Below are positions 10,279-22,781 of a stretch of DNA of 58,524 bases, piece after piece. The position numbers and the translations under genes are program-made. Source of the stretch: Mycobacterium sp. 1554424.7 (lineage in GTDB: Bacteria; Actinomycetota; Actinomycetes; Mycobacteriales; Mycobacteriaceae); assembly GCF_001665295.1 (NCBI RefSeq), contig NZ_LZSE01000048.1:1-58524 (forward strand). The letters run 5' to 3'. Within the stretch, counting starts at the first letter, position 1; each line of letters starts with the position of its first letter. Below the pieces are notes generated by a model that worked only from the letters and a program-made list of their open reading frames with translations, was not told the DNA's origin and did not search any database.

Positions 10279-13200
10279 GGTGCCATCTCCTGCAGTGTCT
10301 CGGTCCAAAGCCCTTGCAGCTCTGCGATATCGGCCTCGTCCAGGATGTCGGGCAGCGCCCGCCACTGGGTGGCCAGCACGCGAGCCGCGCCGGTCCCGAG
10401 GAGGCCCGCCACCACGGTCAGTTCGTGGCGCGCCGCCTGACCGGGCTCGGGCACCCGGGCGACCTCCGCCAGCAGCTCGCGGTCGAGTTCGAGGTCGCCG
10501 ACGCCGACGTGGAGGTTGCCGAGGTAGTTGAGCAGCAGCTGAGGTTCGGAGAGTTCCCGCAACCGGGTGTCGGGCCGCAGGTACCGGAGCAGGCCGTAAT
10601 CGATGGCGCTGCCGGGGATTCGGGCCAAGTCGGTGGGCCCGTCGGAATGGATCCGCAGCGGGTAGATGGCGCTGAGCAACCCGACGGTGTCGCCTGTATC
10701 GGTGTCGACACCGAGTTCGGTGCGGCCGTGCGTCTCCAGCGCCAACATGGGCGGCGGGGTCTCCTGGCCGCGTCGCCGCCGCCACGCGGTCACCGTGCGG
10801 GCGGCCGCGGTGATCAGGAGTTCGCCCATCGGCTGCCCCGCCGAGAGCAGCCGCGAGGTGAGCTCGGTCCCGCAGGCCGAGACGCTGATCGCCAAGTCGC
10901 CGGCCCGGTCGGTCTGCGGCCGCAGTCGCCGGGCGCCCAGCGGCGGATCGTCGCCTCGCAGTTCTGCGGCCCAAAAGGCTTCGGAGGTGAGGGTTTTGGC
11001 CCGCTCGGCGAGCAGCCGCGACCACTGCCGGTAGGTGGTGTGCTCGCGCGCCGGGGTGGGCGCGCGTCCCGCGGCCAGGGCGTGCAGGCCGGCGTCGAGT
11101 TCGCCCAGCACGATGCGCCACGAGGCCGGGTCCATCGCCAGGACATGGGCCGTCAGCACCAGCACGCCCGGCTCGTCGGGTCGGCGCAGCCACACCGCGG
11201 ACAGCAGCCGGCCGGCCTGCGGGTCGAGGCCCTCCACCGCCTCGAGGACGTGCTTGGCGACGTCGTTGGCCGGCTCGCCGCCGACCCACGCCTCGCTGAG
11301 GATGTCCGTTTTCGGCTGCGCGACAAGCGTCATCGCATCGCGGTCCAGCCGGCATCGCAGCACCTCGTGCCCGTCGACAATTGCTCGCAGCAGGGCGTCC
11401 AGGCCGTCGCGGGTGATCGTGTCGGGCAGCCTGATGACCTCGGTTTGCGCGAGCCGTCGGGCATCGCCGTGTTCGTAGAGCCAATGAGCATTGGGCAACA
11501 CCGGGATTGGTTCGCCGGCCTCGGCCGCGCCGCCCGGAGACCCGTGCCGGGTGGCGTCCGAGTCGATCGCCGCGGCCAGTTCGCGGATGCTGTCGCACTC
11601 CACCATCGACCTGGCCCGCAGCGCGATGCCGCGCCGGCGGGCGGCCTGCACGACTGACAGCGCCGAGATGCTGTCCAGGCCCAGCTCCAGAAAGCTCGCG
11701 GTGACGTCGACGTCGGTGCCGCCCACGACGTCGGCGAACGCCTGGGCCAGCGCCGCCTCGGTCGGCGTCTCGGGTGGGACGGCGCGACCGTCGGCGATAT
11801 CGGTTGCCGCCAAGGCCTTTTCGTCGATCTTGCCGTGTGGCGTCAGCGGCAACTCGCCCAGGACGACGACGCGATGCGGGACCAGGTAGCGTGGCAGCCG
11901 GTCGAGCAGCATCGAGCGCAGCTCGGCCACCGCCGGCCCGTCGGGCCCGGCCGCCACGTATGCCGTGAGCCGGGGCCCGTTGGCGTGGTTGCGGGCCGTC
12001 ACGTGCGCGCCGCGCACCCCGTCATGGCTGCAGAGCACCGCCGCGATCTCGCCGGGTTCGACGCGGAATCCGCGGATCTTCAGTTGGTCGTCGCTGCGGC
12101 CGAGGAACTCCAGCCCGCCGTCGGGCATGCGGCGCACCACATCCCCGGTGCGGTACATGCGGGCGCCGCCGCCGTTCGGTTCGGCGACAAAACGTGTCGC
12201 GGTCTCGGCGGCTCGCCCCAGGTATCCGCGGGTCAGCTGGTCGCCGGCCAGGTACAGCTCGCCGGCGGCGCCGTCGGGCACCGGCCGTAGCCAGGCGTCC
12301 AGGACGTAGGCGCGGGTGGTCCGGGTCGGACGCCCGATGGCCGGCCGGGCGTGCTCGCCGATGGCCGCGACGACCGCCTCGACCGTGGTCTCGGTGGGCC
12401 CGTAGCAATTGAAGGCGGTCATACCCGTTCGGGCGCATTCGGTTTGGATCGCGCGCCAGGAGGTGATGCCGAGGGCTTCACCGCCGAGCGCGAGAACCGC
12501 GAGCGGCACCCGGCGCAGCAACCCGGCATTATGCAGCTGGCCGAACATCGACGGCGTGGTGTCGATCATGTCCAGGCCGAAACGGTCGATCACGTCGACC
12601 AGCGTCTCGGCGTCGCGCTGATGGTCGTCGTCGACGATGTGCACCGAGTGGCCGTCCAGCAGTGCCGCCAACGGCTGCCACGCCGCGTCGAACGTGAAGG
12701 ACCAGGCGTGCGCGACGCGCAGCGGGCGCCCGAGTCGCGCGGCGGCCGGACGAAGGACGCGCTCGATGTGGTCGTCGGCGTACGCCGCGAGCGCCCGGTG
12801 CGTGCCGATGACGCCCTTGGGCGCACCGGTCGTACCCGAGGTGAAGACCGCATAGGCCGCGTGGTCCGGCGGCACGGCGGCCGCCCGGTACTCCGCGCTG
12901 CCTGCAACGGAATTCGCGATGAACTCCTCGTCGACGACGATCGGGGCCGACGTCTGGCGCAGAATCTCGGCGATCCGCTCGTCCGGCATGGCGGGGTCCA
13001 GCGGCACCATCATGCCGCCGGCCTTGAGGATCGCCAGCATCGCGGCCACGTAGTTCGGGCCCCTGGGCAGCAGGATCGCCACCGGGGTCTCGCCGGCCAG
13101 ACCCGCCCGTTGCACGGCGGCCGCCAGCCGGTCGGCGAGGCCGTCGAGCTCGCGGTAGGTCAGCCACCCGTCGGCCCAGCTGACGGCCGGCGAATCGGGT

Positions 13201-14624
13201 TGCGCCGCCGCGATTTCGGCGAACCGGGTGTGCACCGCGACGGTCGGCGTGGCGACCCCCGGCGAGCCCGCGGCGGTCGCGTCGCGCTCGCCGTCGAGCA
13301 GGACGTCGACCTCGCGCAATGGCCGGTCCCACTTGTCCACCAAACGCTGCACCGCCGCCAGCAGGCGGTTGCCGAGGTGTTCGGGCGCCATCGCGCCGAG
13401 CGCGCCGTCGAGGACCTCCACCAGCACCGTGAGCCCACCGCCGCCGAGGTGGGCGGCGATGGTCACGGGGAAATGCGACACGCTTTCCAGCGCCACCGGA
13501 CGAAACGTCGCCCCGTTCGCGACGAATTCGGCGGCCCCCACGACGTCGCCGGGCGGGAAGTTCTCGTACACCAGCAGGGTGTCGAACATCTCGCCGACCC
13601 CGGCGATGGCACGCAGTTCGGCGTGGCCCAGGTAGCTGTGATCCCGCAGGGCGGCGGATTCGCGTTGCAGGGCAAGGCATTGCGTCCCGGCCGCCGCGCG
13701 GGGGTCCAGCCGCACCCGCAACGGCACGGTGTTGATGAACATGCCGATCATCGTCTCCACGCCCGGCAACTCGCCGGGCCTGCCGGACACCGTCACGCCG
13801 AACGTCACGTCGACGCGATCGGTGAGGACCGACAGTATTGTCGCCCAGGCCATTTGCACGAGGGTGTTGAGGGTGACGCCGCGCGTGCGGGCGGCATCGG
13901 CCAGGGCGGCGGTGGCGTCGGGGTCGAGGCGCAGCGTGGTGCGGCTCGGCACGCCCGGCGGCGGCGGGGTTGCGGCCAGCGCCGGCGAGAGCAGGGTGGG
14001 GCCGTCCAGGCCGTCGAGGTGCTCGGCCCACAACGCGCGGCTGGCGGCCTGGTTCCGGGCGGCCAGCCAGCCGATGTAGTCGCGATAGGGCCGCGGCGGT
14101 GGCGGCAGCGCGGCGGCGTCTCCCCCGGCCCGGTACAGGGCCAGCAATTCCGATACCAGCAGCGGCAGCGACCACCCGTCGATGACGATGTGGTGCGCGA
14201 CGATGACCAGATGCCACCGTCGGTCCGGCAGTTCGATGAGCAGGAACCGGATCAGCGGTCCGCGGCCGACGTCGAAACGGCGTTGGCGCTCTTCGGCTTC
14301 CAGCGTCTCGACCTCGTCGGGGTCGGCGCGCACGCACCGCCAGGGCACGTTGGCGCTGCTGGGTACCACCTGGACGGGCCGGCTGAGGTCGCCGTGGACG
14401 AAGCTGGCGCGCAGGTTGGGGTGCCGGGTCAGCAGTGTCGCGGCGCAGTCGCGCAGCAACACAACGTCGAGCCGGCCCACGATGTCGGCGGCCATCGCGA
14501 TGACGTACGGGTCGGCGCCCGGATCCGTTTCGGAGGCCAGCATCGCCATCGAGAACAGCCCCTGCTGCAGGGGGCTGAGCGCCATCACATCCTCGATGGC
14601 GGGCCGCGGGTCGGCTCGGGTCAC
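10275..14624 (-). CDS. mbtF: MbtF, mycobactin NRPS (C-A-T plus terminal E-type domain)
   Basis: A 1449-residue nonribosomal peptide synthetase that adds the terminal, cyclised lysine. Domains in order: condensation (about 10-430, HHIVIDGWS); adenylation (about 460-960, [12 protein letters not shown] and [12 protein letters not shown]); carrier ([12 protein letters not shown], phosphopantetheine Ser near 1000); and a final epimerase-type condensation domain to the C-terminus ([20 protein letters not shown]). In that last domain the HHxxxDG motif reads [10 protein letters not shown]: the second, catalytic histidine is valine. Epimerisation is therefore doubtful. A role in release or caprolactam formation is possible, but that is inference. 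The GTG start at 14624 overlaps the mbtE stop as GTGA. Confidence 0.95.
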   Translation of the reverse strand: MTRADPRPAIEDVMALSPLQQGLFSMAMLASETDPGADPYVIAMAADIVGRLDVVLLRDCAATLLTRHPNLRASFVHGDLSRPVQVVPSSANVPWRCVRADPDEVETLEAEERQRRFDVGRGPLIRFLLIELPDRRWHLVIVAHHIVIDGWSLPLLVSELLALYRAGGDAAALPPPPRPYRDYIGWLAARNQAASRALWAEHLDGLDGPTLLSPALAATPPPPGVPSRTTLRLDPDATAALADAARTRGVTLNTLVQMAWATILSVLTDRVDVTFGVTVSGRPGELPGVETMIGMFINTVPLRVRLDPRAAAGTQCLALQRESAALRDHSYLGHAELRAIAGVGEMFDTLLVYENFPPGDVVGAAEFVANGATFRPVALESVSHFPVTIAAHLGGGGLTVLVEVLDGALGAMAPEHLGNRLLAAVQRLVDKWDRPLREVDVLLDGERDATAAGSPGVATPTVAVHTRFAEIAAAQPDSPAVSWADGWLTYRELDGLADRLAAAVQRAGLAGETPVAILLPRGPNYVAAMLAILKAGGMMVPLDPAMPDERIAEILRQTSAPIVVDEEFIANSVAGSAEYRAAAVPPDHAAYAVFTSGTTGAPKGVIGTHRALAAYADDHIERVLRPAAARLGRPLRVAHAWSFTFDAAWQPLAALLDGHSVHIVDDDHQRDAETLVDVIDRFGLDMIDTTPSMFGQLHNAGLLRRVPLAVLALGGEALGITSWRAIQTECARTGMTAFNCYGPTETTVEAVVAAIGEHARPAIGRPTRTTRAYVLDAWLRPVPDGAAGELYLAGDQLTRGYLGRAAETATRFVAEPNGGGARMYRTGDVVRRMPDGGLEFLGRSDDQLKIRGFRVEPGEIAAVLCSHDGVRGAHVTARNHANGPRLTAYVAAGPDGPAVAELRSMLLDRLPRYLVPHRVVVLGELPLTPHGKIDEKALAATDIADGRAVPPETPTEAALAQAFADVVGGTDVDVTASFLELGLDSISALSVVQAARRRGIALRARSMVECDSIRELAAAIDSDATRHGSPGGAAEAGEPIPVLPNAHWLYEHGDARRLAQTEVIRLPDTITRDGLDALLRAIVDGHEVLRCRLDRDAMTLVAQPKTDILSEAWVGGEPANDVAKHVLEAVEGLDPQAGRLLSAVWLRRPDEPGVLVLTAHVLAMDPASWRIVLGELDAGLHALAAGRAPTPAREHTTYRQWSRLLAERAKTLTSEAFWAAELRGDDPPLGARRLRPQTDRAGDLAISVSACGTELTSRLLSAGQPMGELLITAAARTVTAWRRRRGQETPPPMLALETHGRTELGVDTDTGDTVGLLSAIYPLRIHSDGPTDLARIPGSAIDYGLLRYLRPDTRLRELSEPQLLLNYLGNLHVGVGDLELDRELLAEVARVPEPGQAARHELTVVAGLLGTGAARVLATQWRALPDILDEADIAELQGLWTETLQEMAP

Positions 14625-17600
14625 GGCCGGTCACCCCACGACGAGGTCAGGGCCGCCAGTTCCTCGGCGGAAAGCCCCGAGACGCTCATCGGTGCGTGCG
14701 AGCCGCCGTTCTCGGGTTCGATTTCGGCCGTCGATTTGGAGTCGAGGGCGGCGGCGAGCTCGTGGAGCGCGGGATGCTCGAAGATCATCCGCGGGGTCAG
14801 CGGCAGTCCGGTGTCGCGGGCCCGCGCGGCGACGCGCACGGCGAGGATGCTGTCCCCACCGAGATTGAAAAAATCGTCGTGGCGCCCGATTTCGCCGGCT
14901 TCGAGGATTTCGGCGAGTATCGCCGCCAGCGCGCGCTCGGTGGCGGTGTCGGGCGGTTCGGCCGGACCGGCGACCACCGGCCGCTGCGCGGGTCGCGCCG
15001 GCGTCTCGGTGTCGTCCACCAGCTGCAATTGACCGTCATCGGTCCACCTGCCGCGCTCGCCGTTGCGGTACAGCCTCGAACCCGGTTGCGCGCCAAACGG
15101 ATCGGCGACGAAGCGGGTCGCGGTGAGCGACGCCCGCGCGGACCGGCCGATGATCGCCGGACCGCCGCCCCAGTAGACGTCACCCACGACCCCGACGGGG
15201 ACGGGGTTGAGCCGGGTGTCCAGCAGGTATACCCGCGCGGCGCCCTCACCCGCGTTGGACCGGGCCAGGATGCGCTGCCTTTCTTGCGCACTGGCGATCT
15301 CGACGTCGCCCAACCGTCGATCGGGATCGTCGGCGAACGCCTCGATGACACGGACCAGCCACGTGGCGAATCGTTCCGCGGTGCCCCGCCGGTACAGCTC
15401 GGGACGATAGATGACGTGCCCGCGGTAGCCGTCCCCGGAAGAGAAGAAGTTGACCGACATGTCGGCGTGCGCGACGTCGAACGCGGGTTCCAGCGCGGTG
15501 AATGTGGTGTCACCGTCGGGTCCGCTGTCGATCACGCGGTCCTGCGGCAACTGTTCGCGAACGTGCACCACGACGTCGAACAGCGGGTTGCGCGACAGCG
15601 ACCGCGCCGGGCTGAGCGCGTCCACCACCTGATCGAACGGCAGGTTCTGGTGTGCGTACGCGGCCAGCGCCATGTCCCTGGTTCGCTGCAGCAGCTCGCG
15701 CAGGGTGGGGTTGCCGCGCAGGTCATTCCGCAGCACCACGATGTTGATGAAGAACCCGACGAGGCGATCCAGGTCGGATTCGTCGCGCCCGGCAACCGGG
15801 GTGCCGAGCGGGATGTCCGCCCCGCCGCCGGCCTTGTGCAGCACCACCGCGACGGCGGCTTGCAGGAGCATGAACTCGGTGATGCCGAGCTCGCGGGTCA
15901 GGGCGGTCAGCCTGTCGCGGACCGCGGCCCCGAAGCCGAACTCGACGGCATCCCCGCCGCCGGTGAGCGCGGCCGGCCGCGGGAAGTCCGGGCGCAGGCC
16001 GTTTTCGGCTGGCAGCCCCGCGAGTTGGCCGACCCAGTAGTCGCGTTGTGGCCCGGCGATGCCGGCGCCGTCCGCCAACAGCGCGGCCTGCCACGCGGCG
16101 TAGTCGGCGTATTGCACCGGCAGCGGCTCCCAGCCGGGGGTTTGGCCGCCGCCGCGGGCCCGGTAGGCGGTGAGCAGGTCGGTGAACAGCACGCCGGCGG
16201 ACCAGTGGTCGGCGGCGATGTGGTGCACAGTCAACGACAACGCGGTCCGCTCCGGTGTCCTCAGCACCGCCGCCCGGATCGGCAGGTCGGTCTCGAGATC
16301 GAAGACGTGACGCCGCTCGGTATCCAATTCGGCCCGAAGCCAGTCCTCGTCGGGCCCGTCGGCGCGGCGCACCGGCACCTCGGCGGCCGGGTGGACGATC
16401 TGGTAAGGGACGCCGCCGATCTCGCGGTAAGTGGTCCGCAAGATCTCGTGCCGGGCCACGACGTCGGTGACGGCCGCCGCCAGGGCGTCGACGTCGCAGG
16501 GGCCCCGCAGCGCGGCGGCGAACGGAATGTTGTTGACGGCATTGGGCCCGTCGAAGCGATAGGTGAACCAGCTTCGCAGCTGCGACGGCGAGAGCCGCAC
16601 CGGACCGTCGTGGTTTAGCGCGGTCAGCCGGGGCCGCGCCGACGCCTCGTCCGTCGCGTCGATGTGTGCGGCGATCCGCGCCACCGTCGCGAGTTCGAAA
16701 ATCTCGCGCACGCCGAGCTCGACACCGAACGTGTTACGCGCCGCGGCAACCAGTTTGGTCGCCAGCAGCGAGTGGCCGCCCAGGTCGAAGAACGAGTCGT
16801 CGGCGCCGATCCGGTCCCGGTCGAGCAGCTCGGCGAACAGTTCGGCGACGCGCCGCTCGGTGGCCGATGCCGGTTCGCGGAACTCCGCGCCGGAACTCAC
16901 CTCGGGATCCGGCAGCGCGGCCCGGTCGATCTTGCCGTGCGCGGTGATCGGAATCTCGTCGAGCACAACGTATGCCGCCGGGACCATGTACTCGGGCAAC
17001 GCCGCGGCCACGCGGGCCCGGATGCGGTCGAGGTCGACCTCCGACGTTCCCGCCACGGGCGTCACGTAGCCGACCAGGCTCTTGCCCAGCCCCGGCAGAT
17101 CGCTCACCACCACGACCGCCTGCCCGACTGTGGGATCGACCGAGATGGCCGCGGCGACGTCACCCAGTTCGATCCGGAAACCGCGGATCTTGACCTGTTC
17201 GTCGGCACGGCCGACGAACTCGACGTCGCCATCGGAGTTGCGGCGCGCCAGATCCCCGGTTCGGTACATCCGGGCGCCCGGGTTGAACGGGTCGGCGACG
17301 AACCGCTCCGCGGTCAGCCCGGCGCGGCGATGGTATCCGTGCGCCAGATGCGTCCCGCCGAGGTAGATCTCGCCGATCACGCCGACCGGGACGGGTCGCA
17401 GCGCGGCGTCGAGCAGGTGCATCGTGGTGTTGATCTTGGGCCGGCCGATGGGCACGATGCGGGTGCCTTGCGGGCCCTCCACCTTGAAGCGGCTGGCATT
17501 GATCACGGTTTCGGTCGGGCCGTAGAAGTTGTGCAGCAGCGCGTCGAACGTGGCGTGGAACTTGTCGGCCACCTCGCCGGGCAGCGGCTCGCCGCCGATG

Positions 17601-19801
17601 GGCACCCGCTGCAACGTCCGCCACTGGTTGACGCCGGGCAGCGACAGGAACAAGCCGAGCAGGGACGGCACGAAATGCATTGCCGTGATTCCCTCGTCGC
17701 GCAATAGGGCGGTGAGGTAGCCGATGTCGTTGAGCCCCCCGGGGCGTGGGATCACCATGCGCGCCCCGCAGGCCAGCATCCCGAAGATCTCGGCGATCGA
17801 CACGTCGAAGCTCGGGGAGGCGACCTGAAGCAGCCGGTCGGTGTGGTCGACGCCGTACTCGCCCTTGAACCAGACAAAGTATTCGGCGACGGGGCGGTGT
17901 GGCACCGCAACGCCTTTGGGCAGCCCGGTGGTGCCCGACGTGTAGATCAGGTACGCGGTGTTTTCCGGCCGCAGCGGGCGCACCCGATCGGCGTCGGTGG
18001 GGTCATCGGCGCGGTGTGCGGCCGCGTCGGCCGCCGGCTCGCGCAGCACCAGCTTCGGGTCGCAATCGGCGAGGATGAACTCCAGCCGGTCCCGCGGGTA
18101 GGTGGGGTCCACGGGCACGTACACCGCGCCGGCCTTGGCGATGCCCACGGCGGTCACGACGAGGTCCGGCGACTTGTCGAGCAGCACGGCGACGCGGTCC
18201 TCGCTGCCTATCCCACGCTCGATCAGCCAGTGCGCCAACCGGTTTGCCGCCTCGTTGATGTCGCGGTAGGTGAACCTGCGGCCTTCGTAGACGACGGCGA
18301 CGGCGTCCGGTGTCCGCGCGGCCTGCTCGGACACCAGGTCGGCGAGGGTTTTGGGGGCGGTCTCGAACGCCTCGCCGTGCGACACCTCGCGCAGCCACTC
18401 CGCGTCGGCGTCGTCCATCAGCGCCAGCGCGGCCAACGGCTTGTCCGGTTCGGCCAGGGCGTCGTCGAGCAGCACGGCGAAGTGATCCAGCAGCTGGCGC
18501 GCGAGCGCGGGGTCGAGGATCTCCAGCAGGTGTTCGGCCTCGACGAGCGCGCCGGTGCTCTCGAATTCGACCATGAAACCCAGTGGCAGCTGGGTGAGGT
18601 TGCTGCGCAGGCCGTAGCGTTCGCACTCGATGCCGGGCGGGCGGAATCCGCCGCCGTCGGGTTCGCGGAATCCGAAGCTGACGCGCGTCATCCGTTCCGC
18701 GCCGTGGCGGCGGTCGGGGTTCAGCTCGCGCACCGCGCGGTCGAGGCCGACCCGTTGGTGTGCGAACGCCCCGGTGGCGACGTCGCGCGTCGATTTCAGC
18801 AACTCCCGGAAGCTCATCCTCGGCCCGGGTCTCAGCCGCATCGCCACCGTGTTGCCGAAATAGCCGATGGCGTCGTCGGTTCCGGCGCCGCGATTGAGCA
18901 CCGGCGCGGCCACCAGGAAGTCGTCGCTGTGGGTATAGCGGTGCATCAGCGCGCCGAAGGCGGCCAGCAGCACCATGTAGGGGGTGCAGCCGGTGTCGCG
19001 CGCGATCGCGATCACCCGTTGTGCCGTATCGCCGGACAGCCGCAGCTCGCTGCGCGCGGCCCGCCAGTTGGTCGGCATGGTCGTCCCGGCTGGCCCGGGC
19101 AGCTCCAGGGGCTCCGGCGGATCGGCCATGACCGTGCGCCAGTAGTCGAGATCGGCGTCGGTGGTGTCAGGCACTGACGGCACCGCCGGCGCGGCGGCGC
19201 GGTAGAGCGCCAGCTCGGCTCCCTGGTAGGCGTTCGTGAGGTCGGCGAAGAACACCCGCCACGAGCCGTCGTCCCAGGCGATGTGGTGGGCCACCAACAG
19301 CAGGACGTGTTCGTCCGCGGCCGTGCGCGCGGCGGTGATCCGCAGCGGCGCGTCGGTGGAAAGGTCGAAGGGCGCGGAGAATTCGCGCTGCGCCAGCACC
19401 TCGAGCCGAAGCCGGCGCGCGTGTTCCGGCAAGCCGGTCAGGTCGTGTTGTGCCCACCCCGGGCGAAGGTCGTCGTGCACCGTCGGGGTCGGGGTGCCGT
19501 CGTCGCCGACGGCGTAGGTGGTGCGCAGGATCGGGTGCCGCCGGGCGACCGCGTCGACGGCTTCGCGCAGCCGAGCGAGATCGACGTCGCCGGTGATCCG
19601 GTAGGAGACGCACACGTTGAGCAGCGCGCCGCTGGGGTCGGCCAAGTGCACGAACCACATTCGCGCCTGGCCGTCGGATAGCCGGTCGTCGGCGGGGGCG
19701 CCGGGCTCCCCGGTTCCCGACGAGAGGCCGCGATCGGCGAGCCTGCGACGGAGCAGCTCCAGGCGGGCCGCATCCAGCCGGGCGTCGGCGATATCAGTCA
19801 C
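14621..19801 (-). CDS. mbtE: MbtE, mycobactin NRPS (C-A-T-C-[A remnant]-T)
   Basis: A 1726-residue NRPS loading the first lysine. Order: condensation ([10 protein letters not shown], about 10-440); adenylation ([33 protein letters not shown], about 460-960); carrier ([14 protein letters not shown]); second condensation domain ([12 protein letters not shown]); then only about 110 residues resembling the C-terminal part of an adenylation domain ([46 protein letters not shown]) with no ATP-binding core; then a second carrier ([12 protein letters not shown]). The start is uncertain. I favour the GTG at 19801, which has AGAAGG upstream and overlaps mbtD by 8 bp; a TTG at 19813 would place that site directly against the start. 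Confidence 0.94.
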   Translation of the reverse strand: MTDIADARLDAARLELLRRRLADRGLSSGTGEPGAPADDRLSDGQARMWFVHLADPSGALLNVCVSYRITGDVDLARLREAVDAVARRHPILRTTYAVGDDGTPTPTVHDDLRPGWAQHDLTGLPEHARRLRLEVLAQREFSAPFDLSTDAPLRITAARTAADEHVLLLVAHHIAWDDGSWRVFFADLTNAYQGAELALYRAAAPAVPSVPDTTDADLDYWRTVMADPPEPLELPGPAGTTMPTNWRAARSELRLSGDTAQRVIAIARDTGCTPYMVLLAAFGALMHRYTHSDDFLVAAPVLNRGAGTDDAIGYFGNTVAMRLRPGPRMSFRELLKSTRDVATGAFAHQRVGLDRAVRELNPDRRHGAERMTRVSFGFREPDGGGFRPPGIECERYGLRSNLTQLPLGFMVEFESTGALVEAEHLLEILDPALARQLLDHFAVLLDDALAEPDKPLAALALMDDADAEWLREVSHGEAFETAPKTLADLVSEQAARTPDAVAVVYEGRRFTYRDINEAANRLAHWLIERGIGSEDRVAVLLDKSPDLVVTAVGIAKAGAVYVPVDPTYPRDRLEFILADCDPKLVLREPAADAAAHRADDPTDADRVRPLRPENTAYLIYTSGTTGLPKGVAVPHRPVAEYFVWFKGEYGVDHTDRLLQVASPSFDVSIAEIFGMLACGARMVIPRPGGLNDIGYLTALLRDEGITAMHFVPSLLGLFLSLPGVNQWRTLQRVPIGGEPLPGEVADKFHATFDALLHNFYGPTETVINASRFKVEGPQGTRIVPIGRPKINTTMHLLDAALRPVPVGVIGEIYLGGTHLAHGYHRRAGLTAERFVADPFNPGARMYRTGDLARRNSDGDVEFVGRADEQVKIRGFRIELGDVAAAISVDPTVGQAVVVVSDLPGLGKSLVGYVTPVAGTSEVDLDRIRARVAAALPEYMVPAAYVVLDEIPITAHGKIDRAALPDPEVSSGAEFREPASATERRVAELFAELLDRDRIGADDSFFDLGGHSLLATKLVAAARNTFGVELGVREIFELATVARIAAHIDATDEASARPRLTALNHDGPVRLSPSQLRSWFTYRFDGPNAVNNIPFAAALRGPCDVDALAAAVTDVVARHEILRTTYREIGGVPYQIVHPAAEVPVRRADGPDEDWLRAELDTERRHVFDLETDLPIRAAVLRTPERTALSLTVHHIAADHWSAGVLFTDLLTAYRARGGGQTPGWEPLPVQYADYAAWQAALLADGAGIAGPQRDYWVGQLAGLPAENGLRPDFPRPAALTGGGDAVEFGFGAAVRDRLTALTRELGITEFMLLQAAVAVVLHKAGGGADIPLGTPVAGRDESDLDRLVGFFINIVVLRNDLRGNPTLRELLQRTRDMALAAYAHQNLPFDQVVDALSPARSLSRNPLFDVVVHVREQLPQDRVIDSGPDGDTTFTALEPAFDVAHADMSVNFFSSGDGYRGHVIYRPELYRRGTAERFATWLVRVIEAFADDPDRRLGDVEIASAQERQRILARSNAGEGAARVYLLDTRLNPVPVGVVGDVYWGGGPAIIGRSARASLTATRFVADPFGAQPGSRLYRNGERGRWTDDGQLQLVDDTETPARPAQRPVVAGPAEPPDTATERALAAILAEILEAGEIGRHDDFFNLGGDSILAVRVAARARDTGLPLTPRMIFEHPALHELAAALDSKSTAEIEPENGGSHAPMSVSGLSAEELAALTSSWGDRP

Positions 19802-22781
19802 GCGAAACGTCAACCTTCTGTGCTCTGTCGGAGCGCTCGTCGGCGCCCTCGAGTTGTTCGACGAGTTCGGCGCCGGTGATCTCCCCCATCAGCGTCGCCA
19901 GGGACACCGTCCGGCCGATCACCCGCTTGAGGCGCTTGCGCAGGTCCAGCGCCAGCATCGAATCGACGCCGAGGTCGAAAAGCGAGTCGCCGAGGTTCAA
20001 TTCGCCGGCGCGCTCGACCCCGAGGACGGCCGCCAATTGGCCGCGCACCGCATCGACGACCGGCATCTCGGGCGCGCGGTGAGCGGCGCCGGTCGGTTCG
20101 GACCGCCTGCCGCCCAGGAATATTCGCAGCCGGGCCGCGTCGGCCGAGAACACCAGCGGGTCGTCGCGCCAATCGCGCACGCTCGCCTCGATCGCGTCCC
20201 GCGGCGCCATGGGGCGCAGCCCGGAGCGTTCGATGTTCTGCACCTCGGCCGCGTCCACGATGCCCGATGCGCTCCTGGTCGGGGCCTGCCACAGGCCCCA
20301 GCGCATCGCCACGCAGTGGCGGCCCGCGGCGCGCAGCTCGGCGGCCATCGCGTCCAGCAGCCTGTTGGCCGCCGAGTACGCGGCGTGTCCCCGTCCACCC
20401 CACAGCCCGGATACCGACGAGCACAACAGCGTTCGCGCTGTCGCGCGGGCGGGCCACAGTTCGGCGAGGTGCGCGATGCCGTGGACCTTGGCGGCGAAGG
20501 CATCGGTGAGGGCGGCCTCGGTCAGCGCTACGCCGAAGCCGGCGCTGCCCGCCGCGTGCACGATCAGCGACGCACCGTCGGCGCCGTATTTCGCCGCAGT
20601 GAGCGCCAATTGGACGGCGTCGGTGATGTCGCACGGCGCCGACACCAGCTCCGTGCCGTATTCGGCAGTCAAGGCCTTGAGCACGCCGGGATCGGCGCAG
20701 CGGCGACTCAGCAGGACGATGCGCCGCGCGCCGCGCTCGGCGAAATAGCGGGCGTAGTGCAGGCCGATGGCGCCGGCACCGCCGGTGATGACGACGTCGT
20801 CCAGCATCCCGGTGTCCAGTGGCCACGGCGCGGCGGCGGGGGCCTCGCGGAACGAGCGCTCGAACATCGTGTGGTCGCGCAGCGCGGTTTCACCGGCGCC
20901 GGACAACAACGCGTCGACGACGGCGGCGCCGGCGGCGGGCGTCAATTCCCGCGACGGCAGGTCCAGGTGGGTGAAAGCCCGTTCCGGATGGTCGAATCCG
21001 ATGCTGCGGTGCATCGCGGCCAGGGCCGCGGGGCCGGCGGACGGCGGCGCGTCGTGCCGGCCGACGCGTTCGGCGCCGACGGTGACCAGACACACCGTGT
21101 GGCAGTGGGGGCCCGACGCGTTCGCGTAGTCGAGCAGGCCCGCCGCGGCCAGGCCCGTGAGGGCTTCGGCGGCGCGCTGCGCGCCGGCACCGCCAAAGTC
21201 CGGCGCGATCACCGCGACGACCTCCGCGTCCCGCGGCGCACCGAGGTCGGCGGCGGGGTGGGACTCGATCGCCGCGCGCAACGGCCCGGCCAACGGGCTG
21301 TCGGTCCCGATCTCGATCACCCCGACCCGCGCCGGCGGTCCCGCGGCGCGCGCCGGCGGCGCCGTCCGCTCCCAATGCTCCATGACCACATCGGGTCCGG
21401 GGACCGCTCCGGGCGCGGGCGGCAGCGGCTCGGGGTGCGCCCACAGCGGGGTCGTCCGCATGGGCGCGTTCGGAAAGCCCTGCAGGCCAAGGTCTTTGGG
21501 CGCACCGTCCAGGTAGTCACCCCAGCCGTAGCCCGGATCGGCCACCGCCGCGGTGGCGATGTTCGCCGACAGCGCCTCGAGCACCGACTCGTCGCGGTGA
21601 GCCGAGCCGACCAGCACCGCCGGGCCCTCCGTTGCGTCGGCCTCGTAGATCTGGCCGATCGTGAACAACAGCGCCGGATGGGCCGAGAGCTCGATGAACG
21701 ACCCCGCGCCGCGGCGGATCGCCGACGCGAACGCGCGGTCCAACCGCACCGTGTTGCGCAGGTTCGCGTACCAGTATTCGGCGAAGGGCTCGTCGGGAGC
21801 CACCACGTCGCCGGTGGTGCCGCCGATGAATTGCACGGGCGCCTCGATGAATTCCGAGGCCGGCAGCAGCGCCGCGAAATCGTCGCGGAGCGGCTCGAGC
21901 ACGCTGGTGTGCCCCGGGAAGCCGGCGGCGATCTCGCGGGCGAACTGGCCGGCGGCACGAACCGCGTCGGCGATGGCCAGCACCGCCTCCCGTTCACCCG
22001 ACACCGCCACGGTGGAGGCGGAGTAGACCACCGACAGCTCCGCCCAGCCGTCGGCGGCGGCGATCAGCGCCCCGGCCGCCTCGGCGCCGACGCCCAGCGT
22101 CGCCATCGCGTAGCGGCGGGGAAGTCGGTCCACCACGCCGGCCCGGGCCGCGACCACGGCGACGGCGTCCGGCAGGGCGATCGTTCCCGCGATGAGGGCC
22201 GCCGCGACCTCGCCGAGGCTCTGGCCAACGGTGAGATCGGGAAGCACGCCGCACGACCGCCAAACCTCCGCCAGCGCGACCGCATGGACGAATTGCGCAC
22301 CCTGCACTTCGATTTCGGAGAAGGCCCGCGGGTCGTCCGCGGCCGTCAGGTAGCGCAGCGGTGACACGTGGCCGGCGGCCTCGAACGCAGCGACGCAACC
22401 GTCGGCCGCGGCCCGATAGCTCGGGAGCGCCCGGTACGCGTCGGCGCCCATGCCCGGCCACTGGGCGCCCTGGCCGGGAACGACGAAGGCCTGCCGCGGC
22501 GCCGAATCCAGCGCCGACCGGACGACCAGCGGATGCTCGCGCCCGGCGGCCAGCGCACGCAAGGCGACGATGAGCTCGCCCCGATTCGCGCCGCGCAGCA
22601 CGGCACGGTGCCGGCGCACCCGCCGGGTCCGGTGCAGCTGCCGAGCCACCTGCGCCACGGTCGTTTCCGGATAGCGCTCGAGGTAGTCGGCGATCGCCCG
22701 GGCATCCGCGCAGACGAGCTCGTCGGCGTGCGCGCTGAGCAGTACCGGGCCGCGACCGTCGGGCAGTCGTTTAAGCGGCAT
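19794..22781 (-). CDS. mbtD: MbtD, polyketide synthase (AT-KR-ACP)
   Basis: A 995-residue type I polyketide synthase subunit that works with the separate ketosynthase MbtC to build the beta-hydroxybutyrate-derived unit of mycobactin. The acyltransferase (about 95-380) has [10 protein letters not shown] and a nucleophile motif GQSLGE. The ketoreductase (about 600-900) has the Rossmann motif [14 protein letters not shown] and the YSAANRLLD tyrosine block. The C-terminal acyl carrier has [12 protein letters not shown]. There is no ketosynthase domain, as expected for MbtD. The ATG at 22781 overlaps the end of mbtC by 11 bp. Confidence 0.95.
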   Translation of the reverse strand: MPLKRLPDGRGPVLLSAHADELVCADARAIADYLERYPETTVAQVARQLHRTRRVRRHRAVLRGANRGELIVALRALAAGREHPLVVRSALDSAPRQAFVVPGQGAQWPGMGADAYRALPSYRAAADGCVAAFEAAGHVSPLRYLTAADDPRAFSEIEVQGAQFVHAVALAEVWRSCGVLPDLTVGQSLGEVAAALIAGTIALPDAVAVVAARAGVVDRLPRRYAMATLGVGAEAAGALIAAADGWAELSVVYSASTVAVSGEREAVLAIADAVRAAGQFAREIAAGFPGHTSVLEPLRDDFAALLPASEFIEAPVQFIGGTTGDVVAPDEPFAEYWYANLRNTVRLDRAFASAIRRGAGSFIELSAHPALLFTIGQIYEADATEGPAVLVGSAHRDESVLEALSANIATAAVADPGYGWGDYLDGAPKDLGLQGFPNAPMRTTPLWAHPEPLPPAPGAVPGPDVVMEHWERTAPPARAAGPPARVGVIEIGTDSPLAGPLRAAIESHPAADLGAPRDAEVVAVIAPDFGGAGAQRAAEALTGLAAAGLLDYANASGPHCHTVCLVTVGAERVGRHDAPPSAGPAALAAMHRSIGFDHPERAFTHLDLPSRELTPAAGAAVVDALLSGAGETALRDHTMFERSFREAPAAAPWPLDTGMLDDVVITGGAGAIGLHYARYFAERGARRIVLLSRRCADPGVLKALTAEYGTELVSAPCDITDAVQLALTAAKYGADGASLIVHAAGSAGFGVALTEAALTDAFAAKVHGIAHLAELWPARATARTLLCSSVSGLWGGRGHAAYSAANRLLDAMAAELRAAGRHCVAMRWGLWQAPTRSASGIVDAAEVQNIERSGLRPMAPRDAIEASVRDWRDDPLVFSADAARLRIFLGGRRSEPTGAAHRAPEMPVVDAVRGQLAAVLGVERAGELNLGDSLFDLGVDSMLALDLRKRLKRVIGRTVSLATLMGEITGAELVEQLEGADERSDRAQKVDVSRD

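Noticed and set aside
9016-11598. 869-codon version of MbtG
   Set aside because: The N-terminal 440 codons are antisense-like Arg-rich sequence overlapping mbtF; the true start is the ATG at 10278 in the ATGA overlap.
12351-15032. Long plus-strand open frame (893 codons) antisense to mbtF/mbtE
   Set aside because: It has arginine/histidine/glycine-rich composition without domains and lies opposite clear NRPS motifs; high GC content keeps antisense frames open.
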